64,000 nucleotides of DNA from Plectrocnemia conspersa. Lineage: Eukaryota > Arthropoda > Insecta > Trichoptera > Polycentropodidae. The position numbers and the translations under genes were made by a program. The stretch is taken from assembly GCA_009617715.1 (NCBI GenBank), contig VTFK01000506.1, forward strand, positions 124,001 through 188,000, in the 5' to 3' direction. The notes below the pieces were generated by a model, which made no database searches, was not told the DNA's origin, and saw nothing but the letters and a program-made list of their open reading frames with translations. Position 1 is the first letter of the stretch, and the number at the start of each line of letters is the position of its first letter. Positions 10,925 to 23,499 of the stretch are shown piece after piece.

Positions 10925-11236
10925 CTAAGTAGTGCAGCACGTGTCACTCATAAACCTATTAACTAATTTAATGCGATAATTTCTCACATTTCGCCGTCGG
11001 CGTGTTTGTTCGTCGCTCTTCGCACGCAGCAACTTGACGTCCATTGTTCGGATGAAAATAGGTAGTTGACTGATGAGATTCCCGTCATGGGCTGATTCAA
11101 GATTACATTGAAAACTACGTTCGTAGAAGTAGCGATGGGGATGCGAAGACAAGATTTCTTGCGAGAGAGAGAGAATGCAATTTATTAAGTGAAATAGAAG
11201 ACATAAGCTAAAGTTACTCAATGCTATTTCTATCAT
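10925..11236 (-). CDS. Low-confidence 103-codon ORF with a signal-peptide-like start
   Basis: The frame starts MIEIALSNFSLCLLFHLINC, a plausible signal peptide with a short polar start and a Leu-rich core ending near LSLSQ. A charged region follows, with a tetra-arginine run (EQTRRRRNV, about residue 80) that could be a furin-type site. The protein ends CCTT. It lies in a GC-richer island (10780..11240) where chance frames are commoner, and no promoter, splice site or poly(A) signal supports it. It could be a small secreted-protein precursor or a chance frame in regulatory DNA. Confidence 0.15.
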   Translation of the reverse strand: MIEIALSNFSLCLLFHLINCILSLSQEILSSHPHRYFYERSFQCNLESAHDGNLISQLPIFIRTMDVKLLRAKSDEQTRRRRNVRNYRIKLVNRFMSDTCCTT

Positions 11237-11240
11237 TAAA

Positions 11241-13229
11241 CTTAATTATGTTTTAAAAGAGTATATAAATATACGTGCAAATTTATTATTAAAATTAAAA
11301 TATATTATTTATATTATAACATATTATTTATATTATAATAAATATCTGTAATGATAAGTATTTTTAACGTATATCCGTATCGTGTGATTTAGATCTAATA
11401 GTATGGGCGTAAACCCAAATTTATCATATCTTTCTCAATTATGACTAATGATGAAACGGATAGCTCTCGAACTGACTGTGTTAACACAAATAAAGTTTAA
11501 TAGTGGTTGATAGTTCTTAATATGTTGTAACGCATTTGACTAAGTTCATTTATAAAGAAATGGAAGATTTACAGTAAATAAATACACCTCTATAACAAGA
11601 ATAATCAACTAATTCAGGATTGCGATAAACTATATTTTTTCTGACACTGCGATCGATTTATTTTGGTTTTAGGGTCTGAATGGATTTTTTTTTATGGAAT
11701 AGACTAATTATAAACTATTTTATTATTTTTAGCACAACATTTATTACGTATTTATTTATATATTTACAATCTAAAATATACATAACAGTGGCATATTTAA
11801 TGAAAATATTGTACATTCATTTTTTCCGCCAAAATAATTGGTTATCAATTAACTTAACTTTTTATGTTTTATTATTTTAAGATACAAAAATGCTGATTTA
11901 CATAAGTATGTAGAACCAAAACAGAAATTTATAAGTAATGTTATTTTTAGATACAAATATATTTGCAAAAAATATTTTCCAAAGACATGACTTTCAAAGA
12001 AAGATCACATTGCAAGTAATAATTTCATTTTTAAGCGCTTACAATCAAAAAATTCCTGCAAAATTTATTAGGATCTGATTGAATATCTACGCCATCCTTG
12101 AATGAATTTATAATAAATTGAACTAGAATTTTTTTTTTAAGTCATTAAATATATTTTTTTTAATCTTGTAGGACGTTCTTTATTTCGAGCATGTATTTTT
12201 CTAGGGCAAATTTTCAGGAATATTTATTTGTAAATATTCCTGAAAATCATAACTAAAGCTTGTCTTTTGAATGCTAAAATTTTACTAATCAATACACAGA
12301 CATTGCTGTTTTTACTTTTTAAATCTAAATTTAACAAACTTAGTTTTCCTGTGAGATCAGTCGAACAGGCGATTTTGGTCAAGCAGATTTTGATGATCGT
12401 CACATCTTTCTTCAAGAAAATGAATGATTTTGTTCAACAAATCTAGAAATCTATGCAAAAACTTGCTACGATTTTATCACCTCACATCTGTGTTTAAAGT
12501 GTGTAGTTTTTAATTTCTTATTGAATTTAAAAGAGTTATTGTTAAAGAGACGTTCCTCTAATTAAATTAATCATGTTAAATACAACATCTATTATACTTT
12601 TTGTGTTATTACTAATTTATGAATAATACAATGATAGCTCAAAAAATCTTTGTCATTCTGATATAATGCAATAATACTACCATTAACTAGGCTTTGATTA
12701 AGACAAGTTTTATTAATGGCAACTATATATTAGTAATGTATTTCCTGAATCCTGTGAAATATGATATCATCTCCAACGGATCTGCAAGGATCATTCTAAC
12801 AAAAACTAGCAATTGTACAATATCACTGACATCCGTCCGATTTATCCAATTGTAATGTAGGGACCACACATGTTTTCGTTTGTAAAGTACATTATTATTG
12901 AAACTCGCGTAATTACTGTGAGCAAAAGTGATCGCTTACAAATAGTGCGATTACACAAAGGCTCTCATTACGACTAAAACTAAAGGACTGCATTGTAAAT
13001 AACACACAATGATTCTCTGGTGCATTAAATGAATATTTCTTTGTAATGAAACGGTCGCAGGAAACAATATATCACCGGAAGACATATTTTATTAATTATT
13101 TTGCTACAACTATAACATATTATTAGGATTTTAATATAACAATAAATAGTAACATATATAAATGTAAAATTCAGCACTACAGTTTCATCAATTTATTTTT
13201 CAACATTTCACCTACAAAATAAAAGTTAT
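11241..13229. other. AT-rich stretch, no feature seen
   Basis: About 2 kb of AT-rich sequence. The frames at 11680..11880 and 12224..12415 are composed of A/T-driven residues and lack context. No repeat structure stood out. Confidence 0.5.
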
Positions 13230-13302
13230 CTATGGATATCGATCCTCCGGGCTCGTCGCTTATGTCGAGTCGGTTTTCAATACAAGTCCACAGAAATCTT
13301 AC

Positions 13303-13377
13303 ATTGATCTAGCTCGAAGCGCGCAACTGGAGGATGTGTGTTATTCGAAGTCGGATCAAGTGATTTTCCCCTCGCCG
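13303..13377 (-). CDS. Candidate internal exon, minus strand
   Basis: On the minus strand the acceptor gatattttctccccag (pyrimidine-rich) precedes base 13377 and the donor GTAAGA follows base 13303. Only one frame is open: two leftover bases, 24 codons including SLDPTSNNTHPPVARF, one leftover base. The length (75 bp) is a multiple of three and its phases fit exactly in front of the exon at 9555..9681, so it could be a constitutive or a skippable exon of the same gene. It sits in a GC-richer island (13230..13580). The peptide is not recognised. Confidence 0.42.
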
Positions 13378-13609
13378 CTGGGGAGAAAATATCACACGGC
13401 TTGCTGAATAAAGCTATTGACTGTGCGCTCAGGTGGAAAATTTCCATCTCGCATTCTAGTCACTGGGAATAAATAATGCACTCGACAGACACTACGCGTC
13501 TTTGTGTGTATCTATCTGCACGTAACTATCGGTCCTAGACGGCAAAATATATGAAACTACACACTCACATCTGGGACGCAAGATGCACAGATACAGAATA
13601 GACTAAAAA

Positions 13610-14399
13610 TATAAGGTAATAAAATTAAAATGCAATTGTCTACTTTAGTACATAGAAAATATCATATATGTATGAGTGATAAATAAAAAAAAAATATGTA
13701 CAATTTCAACATTGAAATAATATTTTATCAAAATGTGACATTTATATTGATCGTACAAAACAGCTTTGGCAGATTTCAGATGATGTTTACGAAGCAATTG
13801 CACTGCTTCTTGAACACACCTCCAAAATGTGTGCACGCCTTAAGAGAAAACATGGTCTAGATAGATACTCTAGGGATCATTAACCAGGGAATTCAAATAA
13901 CAATGTAATATAATCAGAACGAACGTATTATTTTTGCCGTGTGTCTTCATATACAAATGGATTGTGCTATTGTGCACAATTTTTTTCACGCTGGTATTTT
14001 CTGGTATTAAAATCTATTTTCTGCTGTATAATATATTTTGTGGGCTGATCATTTTAATTAATGGTGCCGGTGGTTCAAACCCCCCACAATATACAATTTT
14101 TAAGAGATTGAACTTTTTAATACCAAATTTTATATATCACTTTCAATAGTTAAAATATCTGCTATCAATTATGCGTATTCTAAATTATAAATATTGAACA
14201 AACGTCAAACGCTTACTCACAGTCTATTTAAAAATGCCTATATTTAAAATAAAGAGAGCTTGTTTGAGGCATTTTTGTAATAAGATTTAGTAACAATAAA
14301 AATGTAAATATTATATGGTATTAATATTTATTTTAGATTTAAATACATTGTTGGTTTGAAAATATCGTTTTGGTTCACTCTGTACATCTTTAATACATA
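13610..14399. other. AT-rich stretch, no feature seen
   Basis: A short ggttcaaacccc at about 14070 resembles a tRNA T-arm, but no cloverleaf forms around it. Nothing else seen. Confidence 0.45.
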
Positions 14400-14660
14400 G
14401 ACATATTCGCATGGGGTTGTAATATAGCAAGACACTGGTACCATTTGCGCCGTCATTCGCTCTCCAATTTTCCCGAAACCCGACGGCCACCTGTCAAAAT
14501 GATTTCCCGAGATTGCAATTGTTGAAAAGGATGAGACTTGAGCGTGAATTTCCCAATATGAATGATGAAGTGTGGGCGTCGTGGCTATAATACATTAACG
14601 ACTCTCTATCTCTATCATGCACTTCGAAATCGTATTGACGTTTCAGTCTATGGTGAAATA
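14400..14660. other. GC-richer island, possible regulatory DNA
   Basis: About 260 bp of complex sequence between AT-rich flanks. No frame with paired splice sites was found. Regulatory function is inference only. Confidence 0.25.
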
Positions 14661-15845
14661 TACAAGTTGACTCAACAGCAAATATAAATCAAACAATATT
14701 GTCATAGCTTTTATATTTAGATAAATAAAGTATTTTTATAAATAATGTAATAAAATGACTAGCTATCCATGACGTTAAATATACGAAATCCTGCATTTAT
14801 ATAAAATATTATATTTTTATATTCCGAGAGTAACTTAATAACATTTTTCAACCCTACTATTAGGACGAGTGTAGTGCATACACTATGGCACAGTTTGCTA
14901 AGTTACGCTGGAGATGCATTTCATTTTGCATTTTTATAGCTACTCATAAAAATGATGTTATCCATTACACTATTACGGAACATGTACTGGATAAATGCTA
15001 TGTTTGCATAACATAACATAGAATATTTATTTCAATTTAATATTACATTTATTGCTCTGTTTTAAATTGTATTATTAAGCAGAATGATTAGTTATAAAGA
15101 AAATGAAGATAAATTGCTTTGACGGAAAGTGCTAGGAAGCAATTTAGCAGAGAATATTGATAGACATATAAATAATATATCTAACAACTAGATTCGTGTG
15201 AATTTTCTCAAAGCTTATTTTTTTTATATATATATATATAATATGTACATATTAAAATATTTATTTTTACTTAAAATTATGACTTAAAATTTTTTTTATG
15301 GGTTAGTTTATACAACTTTTAGGAACTTTAATGATTTATTAATGATTATGATAATAGTAGTATAATTAACCAATTACAAGCAACGGTTATTTTTCATTGC
15401 GCAATTGAACAGATTGTAAAATTTGAAGTGAAAAAATAATGATAAACATTTCATAATACCTTGATAATTCAGTAAAAAAAACTGTAGTTTGAAAATAATT
15501 TTTTTTATTCAAAGAAAGTCAGTAGCTTCTCAAGTTACAGTTTAAATATGGTTAGATTAATTTTGGTATTTTAAAAATAGATTAATAATGGTTTAAAATA
15601 ATATTTAATGGTAATAATATAATTTTAAAGATATTTTTAAATTGACCATCAGATAAATCGCATAAATATATATTATAGACTAATTTAATAGACAATCACC
15701 ATACCCATAAAAAACAACTTGTTCGAATTTTTATCAGAATAAACTATTGACCAAATGTAGAATTAAAAGTGAAGAAAACAGCAAACAAGGTAGTCCTTAG
15801 TTATCAATAAGAAATGCAAAACAAAATATAAAAAAAACTGAATGA

Positions 15846-15945
15846 AAGATAAGAGCATGCTGACCGCATGCTCTTATCTCTCACTCGCTCTCGTCGCTTA
15901 ACACGCCAGCGAACGAGAGGAAAAGTATCTCACCACCCACGCCTG
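15846..15945. mobile_element. Truncated relative of the hAT foldback MITE
   Basis: It carries the centre and right arm of the 4725..4894 element: cttatctctcactcgctctcgtcgcttaacacg, then GTATCTCACC, ending GCCTG at 15945. The left arm stops after aagataagagcatgc, so this copy is 5'-truncated. The central hairpin (AGAGCATGC / GCATGCTCT) is intact. I see no 8-bp duplication. Confidence 0.65.
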
Positions 15946-18879
15946 CTTTATACATATATTTAAAAAAATATACATGTGATATTTGTAAACAAAATATAAC
16001 TCCTAAATGTAAAAGTGAGAGCCTAAAAAAAATGTAATTGTAATTATTTATTTATTGTATTTTTGTTTACAAAACCCTTTAAAAACTAGGTCGCTTTTAT
16101 ACCACAAAATGAGCATGAAAAACGTTTAATCGCAGTGACATACATATGTTTGTTATATTCAAATCTGTTGTGTAAATTTAAATTCATAAGGAGAGAATTT
16201 CGCTGTTATTGTGCCGCACATAAAGATATTTCTCGTATGTAAATATAGAGATTAGACCCAAATCATCCGTGACATATCGTTGCGGGATCTAATATTTATG
16301 CGAAAGCAAAATGTGCCCGTGGGTCCTTATCGACGTCAAATCGGGCAGTGTGTGATGTAGCACTAAACCACACGAAATATTATATGTGCATATATCTGTT
16401 AATGTTTACACTGAATTACACTGATCAACACTAAAAAACTATATTTTTTTCCATAACAAATACTATTTTGATACAACACTAAAAACAGCTATATAACCAT
16501 AATCATGAAAATATTTAATATTACTCGAAAAATCAACCAGGGTAAGGAAGCTTATAAAGCCTTTAAAACCCATTAGAAATTTATTTTTAAAGCAGCCGAA
16601 ACTCTTGTACAGTGAACTCTAGTGTCATGCAATTTTTTATACAGTTATACTGTGATATAAAGCCACTATTTAAAGTTATTTATATATTAATACTATGTAT
16701 TAATACTATTACTTTAGGATAGTTTATTTTTTCCAGAGAAATGAGCAGTCCTATATATTTGATAATTTTTTAGTTTTAAACTATTAAATGATATATAAAA
16801 GTTAATTTATATTTTACCAAACTAAATCTAAAAACATATAAATATAAATAACAATGATATATTTCGTATGATAATTAAACTTAAGCTTTACAATGTCAAT
16901 ATGTATTTGAGGTTTGATTAAATAATAACAATTTATTTTTTATTGTTACGATATTCTATTATCGTACATTTTTACTCAATAACATTTACGTTGTGAACGT
17001 GATTCATATACAAATACTATAAAAAAGATCATGTGGATGTAAAAATGTCGAATAAAAGTTACAATTTTACAAGCTATATACAAGTATTTCGGGAACGAAA
17101 TTACCATTCCTCACATGACCGACGGTTGAAATTTAATATATTTTATACCTTTTATATAACTACGTAGTATAATACATTTTTAATATTACAGTAAGGCATT
17201 TTAATATAATATACTGTTTTGTTATGTATATAATACAAAGATAATGGTATTTTTTATTATTTTATTATTCATTATAGTTCACAAATGTAGACTTTTTTTC
17301 ACTTGCGGCATAGCAAATAAAATGTTTTTTTATACTGTAGGTATTGCGAATATCGTCTTTAAAATATTATAGCTACATTATACTATGAATATTATTTTAC
17401 GTTGATAAAAGTTTATATTAAAATAAGTAAAAATATTTAAAAATATTACTATTTTTATAGTTGATTTTTTATTATATTAAACATTTATAAGTTTATATTG
17501 TTTGAATTAAAACTATTGATTGTTAGCTGTAATTAATAGTTCAGTTTGGTATTTCTCAACTTGTTTGTGGTTATAGGTGTTGATTGTGTTTAGCCTGTTG
17601 TAACGTATTGGGCCAACGTATATTATGTTCCAACAAAAGATTTAAAAATATAAATATCAGAGTTTTGAAATTTCAGCAAAAATATACGATTAAAATGAAT
17701 TTGAATACAAGTTTTTTTTATTTAAATTTGTACAATAAAAAATGACATTTAAAATTTTATTTTATTTTATGTAAATCTTATGTTTTAACAAAACACACGT
17801 TAACAATTAAAAAAATAAAATTCAATTAATTTTATTAATTAAGAAATAATATTACAGCTACAGATTTTATTTTAATTATCCGATAGATTAGGAAAATCTA
17901 GGAAAATCTAATATGTGACGATTGATCGAAATTATTTTAAAATAATAATCATTAGTATTTATTCCGATAGACATGAAATTTTAAAACAACATGTGCTATA
18001 AGTTATTTCTATAAGGTCTATCGTGCTTAAGTTTTGATTGAGCCATAGACACATTATAATTAATTTAATTAAATATTAATTAAATAATGGGTGGGTGCTT
18101 AGAAACCCCATATCAAATAAGGTTTAATAAAATGAAATTTCTGTGAATCTCATTAGGCTAAAAAGCTTGTATAATATAAGAGACGAATAAATTTAACATT
18201 AGATAATTAATCTCACTCGCAATCTTAGACAGTAAATTGACGACTTTACTGATATGTGGGACAATATATTTAGCTAATAATATGTGGTGCTCTTTTTGTT
18301 CAAGAAAGTTATAGCTAATTTTAAACGTAGTGATAAAACAATCATGTATGTATATATTTCCCTAGAGTGCTTTACTGCACATTTCTTTAATTTAATACAC
18401 AAAATGAATAAAAGTAAATTACTGGCAAAAATGGATAATAAGACAATGTGAAAAAATATGCATTGTAGGATTTAACAACAATCTTTTGCACTTATTGATT
18501 TATTATTTGGTTAGTTTCGATTTGAAGACATTCCAATATTCCCTGGATATTTACAACATAAATTATTGCTTTTCAAACATTTATGATAATAATATTCAGA
18601 TTTATATTTTACATATATATTTCCTCATTTAAATAAATAAAGACTTTTGTTACAAAAAAATAATTGTATTGTAAATAACATTTCATATGTTTAATTGATA
18701 TTTAATATTTATTTACAAATAAACATTTGTTTTAATCAGAATACTACATGTAGATTTTTATTATTGTGTTGCGTATTTATATCAGAAACTTTTAGAACTT
18801 CCCTAATGTGTGTAATAATTTCATAGCTAATAACCAAACAAATATATTCGTACACTAATGCCATATAATTACGACAAAA
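15946..18879. other. Mostly AT-rich, one small GC-richer island (about 16180-16380)
   Basis: The island at 16180..16380 has no supported coding frame. The other 2.7 kb is AT-rich without recognisable structure. A short local duplication, aggaaaatctaggaaaatcta, lies at about 17891. Confidence 0.4.
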
Positions 18880-19087
18880 ATACGCATAATACGTAACAAC
18901 GTATGCGTCATTTGACGCTTTATGTTATTTGACAAAACGGCTGCAAATTATATTACATCTGAACATTACCCCATTTCGCTAGAAGAGTGTAAATGGGTCG
19001 GATGTAGAGCACACACAAATATACACACATACGTACTATAATATTGTATAAAGCATTCGTCGAATTTGTGTACGGTTCATACGGGTG

Positions 19088-19213
19088 TGACGTCACACAT
19101 TGTCGTACGTAGTAATTTATAGAGCGCGTTTCGACGACGACATGACACGACACAAACTAAACCAGATTTTCTTTGCCGTGACGTATAAAACATACGAGAG
19201 AGCATTCTCAGTC
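19088..19213 (+). promoter_or_regulatory. Candidate core promoter: CRE, TATA box and TCAGT initiator
   Basis: A perfect CRE, TGACGTCA, lies at 19088..19095. TATAAAA lies at 19184..19190 and the arthropod initiator TCAGTC at 19208..19213. The first T of the TATA box is 26 bases from the initiator A (19210), within the usual spacing. No downstream promoter element is visible at +28. The downstream 160 bp (19211..19370) is GC-richer, exon-like and carries a 15-codon short ORF starting at 19273, as 5' leaders often do. A donor such as GTGCGTG (about 19339) could end a first exon. Which gene it would drive is unknown. Confidence 0.45.
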
Positions 19214-19399
19214 GCAGATATACTACATATTAACGTTTCCGGATTTCAAAGCTTTGTTGCGGCGAATACGGAAATGGCGAACTGCCGAGCTTTCGAAAGC
19301 TTTCGTCATAACCGAGGCTGAAAATTAATTGGAATTCGGTGCGTGCGCTTCGTGATGACTGGACTGTAAAGTACTTTTTATGGAAAACAAATTGCTAGT

Positions 19400-19989
19400 T
19401 TTGTGTGGTTTTAATTGGAAAAAATCGATCGATGCATAGCAGTGGCCATTTTGTTTGTTAGTGATGTAATAAATAAATCTAGGCGTTGCAAATAAATATC
19501 ACTTCGATAATTTTGCGAAAAAAACTAAGCATTTTTGTAATTATTTATATTCATAAAATTCTACATTCTTTATTTATTATCTATAGCAGGCTTTCCCAAA
19601 CTTGTTGTACACTAGCGCACATTTTAAAATATGTTTTCAAAGCAAATTTATAGTAGGTTAAAAGTAATACACAAAAAAATAAGGTGCTTGTTGAGAATAA
19701 TGGCGTCACGCTCAAAGTGCAATGGTCATTTACTCTCCGCTGGTTTGGTCCTAATAGCTACGAAAGCGGCCAATAATGTTCTGCTTTATAAATACATTTT
19801 AAAATTTAAACAAGTTAAGTTCGATTCATATTAATGTATTTAAAAAAAAAATATTAAAAATTAAATTATAATTGAAGGTTATTTATGGATCATATACACA
19901 CCTATATCATATTTAATTCAAACAAATCTTCAAGATTCAGGCAATATTAAGCCAGTATTTAAATTGATTAAATAATATCTAAGATTCTA
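19400..19989. other. AT-rich; one hAT-like end at about 19588
   Basis: CAGGCTTTCCCAAACTTGT at about 19588 looks like the start of a hAT element (compare CAGAGTTTCCCAAC at 4917). No inverted partner was found, so it is probably a decayed or solo end. The rest is AT-rich. Confidence 0.3.
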
Positions 19990-20440
19990 TGGTTGTTGGC
20001 GTGTGTTTAGGTAAATATAAAACATACACAAAGCGGTCCCAGAGGGCAAACTTGCATATTTCACGTGTAGTGTACATATTTGGCTTTGCGCGCGGAAAAA
20101 GGGCGTAAAAGTAGTCGAGCACTAGCCGCTTAAATAAATGATGAGGCATTAAAGGGTCGTAAAAGCGGACCGTAAGATTTACCACGCGCAATCAGGCACT
20201 CTGTGCTGGTTCCGAGACGATAAAATGGTCTCCAGATAATTATTGGTGTATACGGAAAAACCGGGCGTGGAAGATTTAAGTTGGGTTTTCCTGAGATCCG
20301 TATTCCTGGGATGGCTATAAAAAAAGTGCGGCGAGGTCGTATGTTTACGGATCGGTTCCGTCTTGATAACTATTCGGTCGCTTCTAGGCCGGAAAAATAA
20401 TTTAAGGATAACTATTTGCGGATGAAAGCAATCCAATTAC
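19990..20440. other. GC-richer island, strong candidate for conserved non-coding DNA
   Basis: About 450 bp of complex sequence without a supportable exon. It ends with the 20-bp stretch 20392..20411 that recurs exactly at 23514..23533 in another island. Two islands sharing a 20-mer suggests a common binding-site cluster or a shared repeat. Confidence 0.3.
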
Positions 20441-21080
20441 GTTTGGAATATATTTGGATTACTTTCAAGTTAAATAAATCTTTGTAAAGAGAGTTTTTAT
20501 GGTTTTGTAAAATTCAACCATTGGACTTAATAAGCTAGTGATGTAACCCATTATTAACTGATAGAAATTACGTGCTCTTAAATACAACACTATTTAAATA
20601 TTTCCAGAATACATTTATTTGCGTTTTGCTGTAAGATTGAGTTGCAGACAAACAATGTTTTATATGTGATTGTTAACAATATATGCACATACTAGCATAC
20701 GAAAGTGTGGGTCTTATCTAGATATCCATTTTAATCTCTTAAATTAAGAATTTGCTATTTTATTATTTAATTAGATTTTACGACAAAGATAAAGCGCTGG
20801 TATTCATGGTTTTACGATACATTTAAATATTAACTTATTCATTGACAACAAAGATTTTCTTTATAAACCAATAAATATCGTTTTGCTAGATTAGCAGGCA
20901 AACGATGTATTGGACTTATTACATAAAAACGAGAACCGTATTAACTTATATTCGCTCTTACCGAAACTAGTTAAAAATATTAATAATTTTTGCGAAATTT
21001 CAGTATTTGAAAGTACATAGTACATATGTAAATAAACAAGCATTGTACAGAATCAAACATAAACACAAAGACACAATTGC

Positions 21081-21395
21081 GTGTTAAAGTCTCATTTAAA
21101 TGATGTTTTCACAATTAATTTCACTAATTCAGTGCCAAACTTCGAACAAGTACATTGCTCGCATTTATTTTTGCTAAAAACATTTTTTTCTGATTTTTAT
21201 TTACTATCAACAGAGAATGGCAATCAGTCATCTCATCGTTTACCGTCTGGTTTCAAAACTAAGAAAAGAGCAGAATGATTGGATGTTGATGATTGAGCAT
21301 ATGTAGAATTGAAGAAACCAAAGAAGAAGTATGGAATTTTAAACGCGAGACTTAAGCCTTTCATTAGTACACCTGAATTGAATTCTTAAGAGCAA
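21081..21395 (+). pseudogene. Decayed coding-like sequence with two in-frame stops
   Basis: A single frame reads ...GNQSSHRLPSGFKTKKRAE, stop, LDVDD, stop, then AYVELKKPKKKYGIL and on to LKPFISTPELNS and a final stop at about 21389. The stretch from 21213 is preceded by an acceptor-like tatttactatcaacag. The Lys-rich, polar composition is unlike the AT-driven frames around it. It may be the last exon of a dead gene or transposon. The family is not recognised, and chance cannot be excluded. Confidence 0.25.
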
Positions 21396-21614
21396 TTGTC
21401 TACAATATTTAAATCACTGTTATCCCTTATCTATTCCCAATTATACTTTTTTATATTTTAACATTACATTTTTTTATATTTATTTTGAAAAACATACATT
21501 AAAATTAAAATAAATACAATAATTATCGGAAATTGTATTTTTATTCTTTTTTTAAATTATAAATTTATTTAATAATTACAAATTTTATTCAGCGTTAGAT
21601 TTAATTATATCATA

Positions 21615-22301
21615 TACAGTAAGCCCCCTATAGCGTTCCCATATAGCGAAGTTTCCTATAGCGTATGCGGCAGTCCCTCCTATAGCGTTCCCCCATTTAG
21701 CGTGTTTTTGTCCCTTGTGCCAGGCTAAATACCACTGCGCACACAATACAGTAAGAACATATTTATTTTTGTACGACTAAGGAAAAATAATGATCAAGCA
21801 AATCAATGTACACATTTTTTTAATGCATTGTGTATACACTTTTCAGGGGGTTTCACCCATTCTAATTTTTTTAATATTAAAGCTTATTAATTATATAAAA
21901 CATACATATTACAAATCTAAAAAAGTATTATTGAATTGTAAAATATATTTAAACATATTATATAAGACACTTTATATCCATCATTCAAATTTTAGTGCAT
22001 TAAAAATAATACATAATCTTTCTAAGCTTAGTTAATTTTTATTTCAAAATTTTTAACGCGAACCCATGTAAATATAATAATTTATTCAATAGGATTGTTT
22101 CACAGAGAGATCTGCTAAATTAAAAAAACAATTAGAAAAATGTCAAGCACCTTAAAAAATTTTGATTTGCTAATTTTGTTAAATTCATAAAATACAGTTG
22201 AAAGAATTTGACTTCAAATTTTGTATGTGTTCCTAGTCCCCTATAGCGTAGTATTCATATAACGAAGTCCCAATATATACGCTATATGAGGGTCGACTGT
22301 A
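21615..22301. mobile_element. Non-autonomous Tigger/pogo-like element with TA duplication
   Basis: The element is 21617..22299 (683 bp) between TA dinucleotides. The left end is CAGTAAGCCCCCTATAGCG and the right end in reverse is CAGTCGACCCTCATATAGCG. Both run on into imperfect TATAGCG-rich subterminal repeats. CAGT ends with TA flanks and CTATAGCG motifs are typical of Tigger/pogo elements. The interior is AT-rich with no transposase trace. It lies immediately next to the Jockey-type relic. Confidence 0.8.
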
Positions 22302-22384
22302 TATGAATTTGATATTTTTTTCCATAAAATATTACGAATACATATACTTTGTTCAGAACTGATTCTTATATTATAATAAAAAAT

Positions 22385-22995
22385 ATATTTGGCCCTCGGC
22401 CTAAATAATTTGAGAAACCCTGCCAAAGATTTTCTTTTTATTCCAAATATAAGTTTTTCATGTCTGTTTTCTGTCGAGATAAATTCCAAGATATTTTCGG
22501 AGTTCCCTTGTGGTATCCATTTTCCGTTAAGGGATACCAGAGGACGTATCTTTGCTCAGCGACAATATAACATGGATTGATTTAGTTTTATAAGCTATAA
22601 TTCACCATTTAGAGAACCAAGCTCGAACTTTTGAGAAACAATCTTGAGTATCAGACGCCACTATTGTAGTGTCGTCGGCAAATGTAGCAATTCTTGTTAC
22701 ATTTGAATATATATCGTGTGTAATAAGTACAGCATCGGTTCAATAAAGCTACCCTTAAGACACACCCAATGATATTTGGTACAGTTTTGTGCTCACTGAG
22801 ATATTTTTCATGTTCAAATCTACATTGATATATTTTTGCCAACCTTTGCACTTGTTCTATTGTAACTTTTATTTTGAAAGCCAAATTACTGATTCAATAA
22901 GGGAATAATAGTATTTTTTTTGTAATAATTTTGACATAACCGGTAAGATACCTATCGGTTTGTGTGAAGCAATATCATCTTAACAACGGAACATC
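22385..22995 (-). pseudogene. Jockey-type non-LTR retrotransposon, reverse transcriptase relic
   Basis: In minus-strand order, with frameshifts and stops, I read KPIGILPVMSKLL (RPI motif region), then VTIEQVQRLAKIYQ (equivalent of the STIEQVHRL segment), then HEKYLSEHKT, then GVS-stop-GS (the GVPQGS motif, mutated), MLYLLHT, and the catalytic motif FADDT at 22682..22668. After that come FSKW, KYLGIYLDRK and IWNKKK, as in Jockey elements. About 50-60 residues carrying motif A (first catalytic Asp) are missing between the KIYQ and HEKYL segments. It is a dead copy cut by deletions. The start and end of the element are not preserved. Confidence 0.85.
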
Positions 22996-23499
22996 GGTCT
23001 GAGATGATAGAAAAAATGTTGATACTAAATAAGACACTTGTTAAAATTATCAGAATAGTGACAATTTTTTAAATGCACCTCTTTAGATGAAGATACGATA
23101 CAGGCAACACCTTCAAAGTTTTTAAAAATACAGCCGTTTCTATTATAATTCGTATCATTAAGTACCCAAAGTTTAACTTAATTTTAGAGAAAACTTTAAT
23201 ATGTTATGATACAGTACATATTTATATTATTATATATTTATTGCATAAATTTTAACAGTTGCAACAATATATAACTTATGTAATTTGTACTTATAAATAA
23301 AGTATCGATACTGTGTGATATTTTGATAGTTGTTAGATAAATTTTGACCACTTCATATCCCATTCACTTTACCATAAAGTTTTAGTGTTTTTTTTACTAA
23401 AAATATATTATAAAAGATATTTTTATTTTGAAAGAAAACATATTTTTAACTATCAATTATCGTCTGATAAACAGCGATTAATTATTCAAGTGTAACGTT
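22996..23499. other. AT-rich stretch, no feature seen
   Basis: No recognisable continuation of the retrotransposon and no other feature. Confidence 0.45.

Noticed and set aside
11680..11880. Phe/Ile-rich 66-codon frame, and others like it (1838, 21790, 45245)
   Set aside because: Composition matches random translation of AT-rich DNA, with no start or splice context.
13569..13602. 34-bp minus-strand micro-exon with good splice-like ends
   Set aside because: Its phase cannot join 63861 to 13303, and so short a segment with splice-like ends can arise by chance.
14040..14110. tRNA-like ggttcaaacccc
   Set aside because: No acceptor stem, D-arm or anticodon stem can be formed around it.
22405..22425. 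hAT right end (tttgagaaaccctgcc)
   Set aside because: The bases are better explained as part of the Jockey-type reading frame, and no left end matches.
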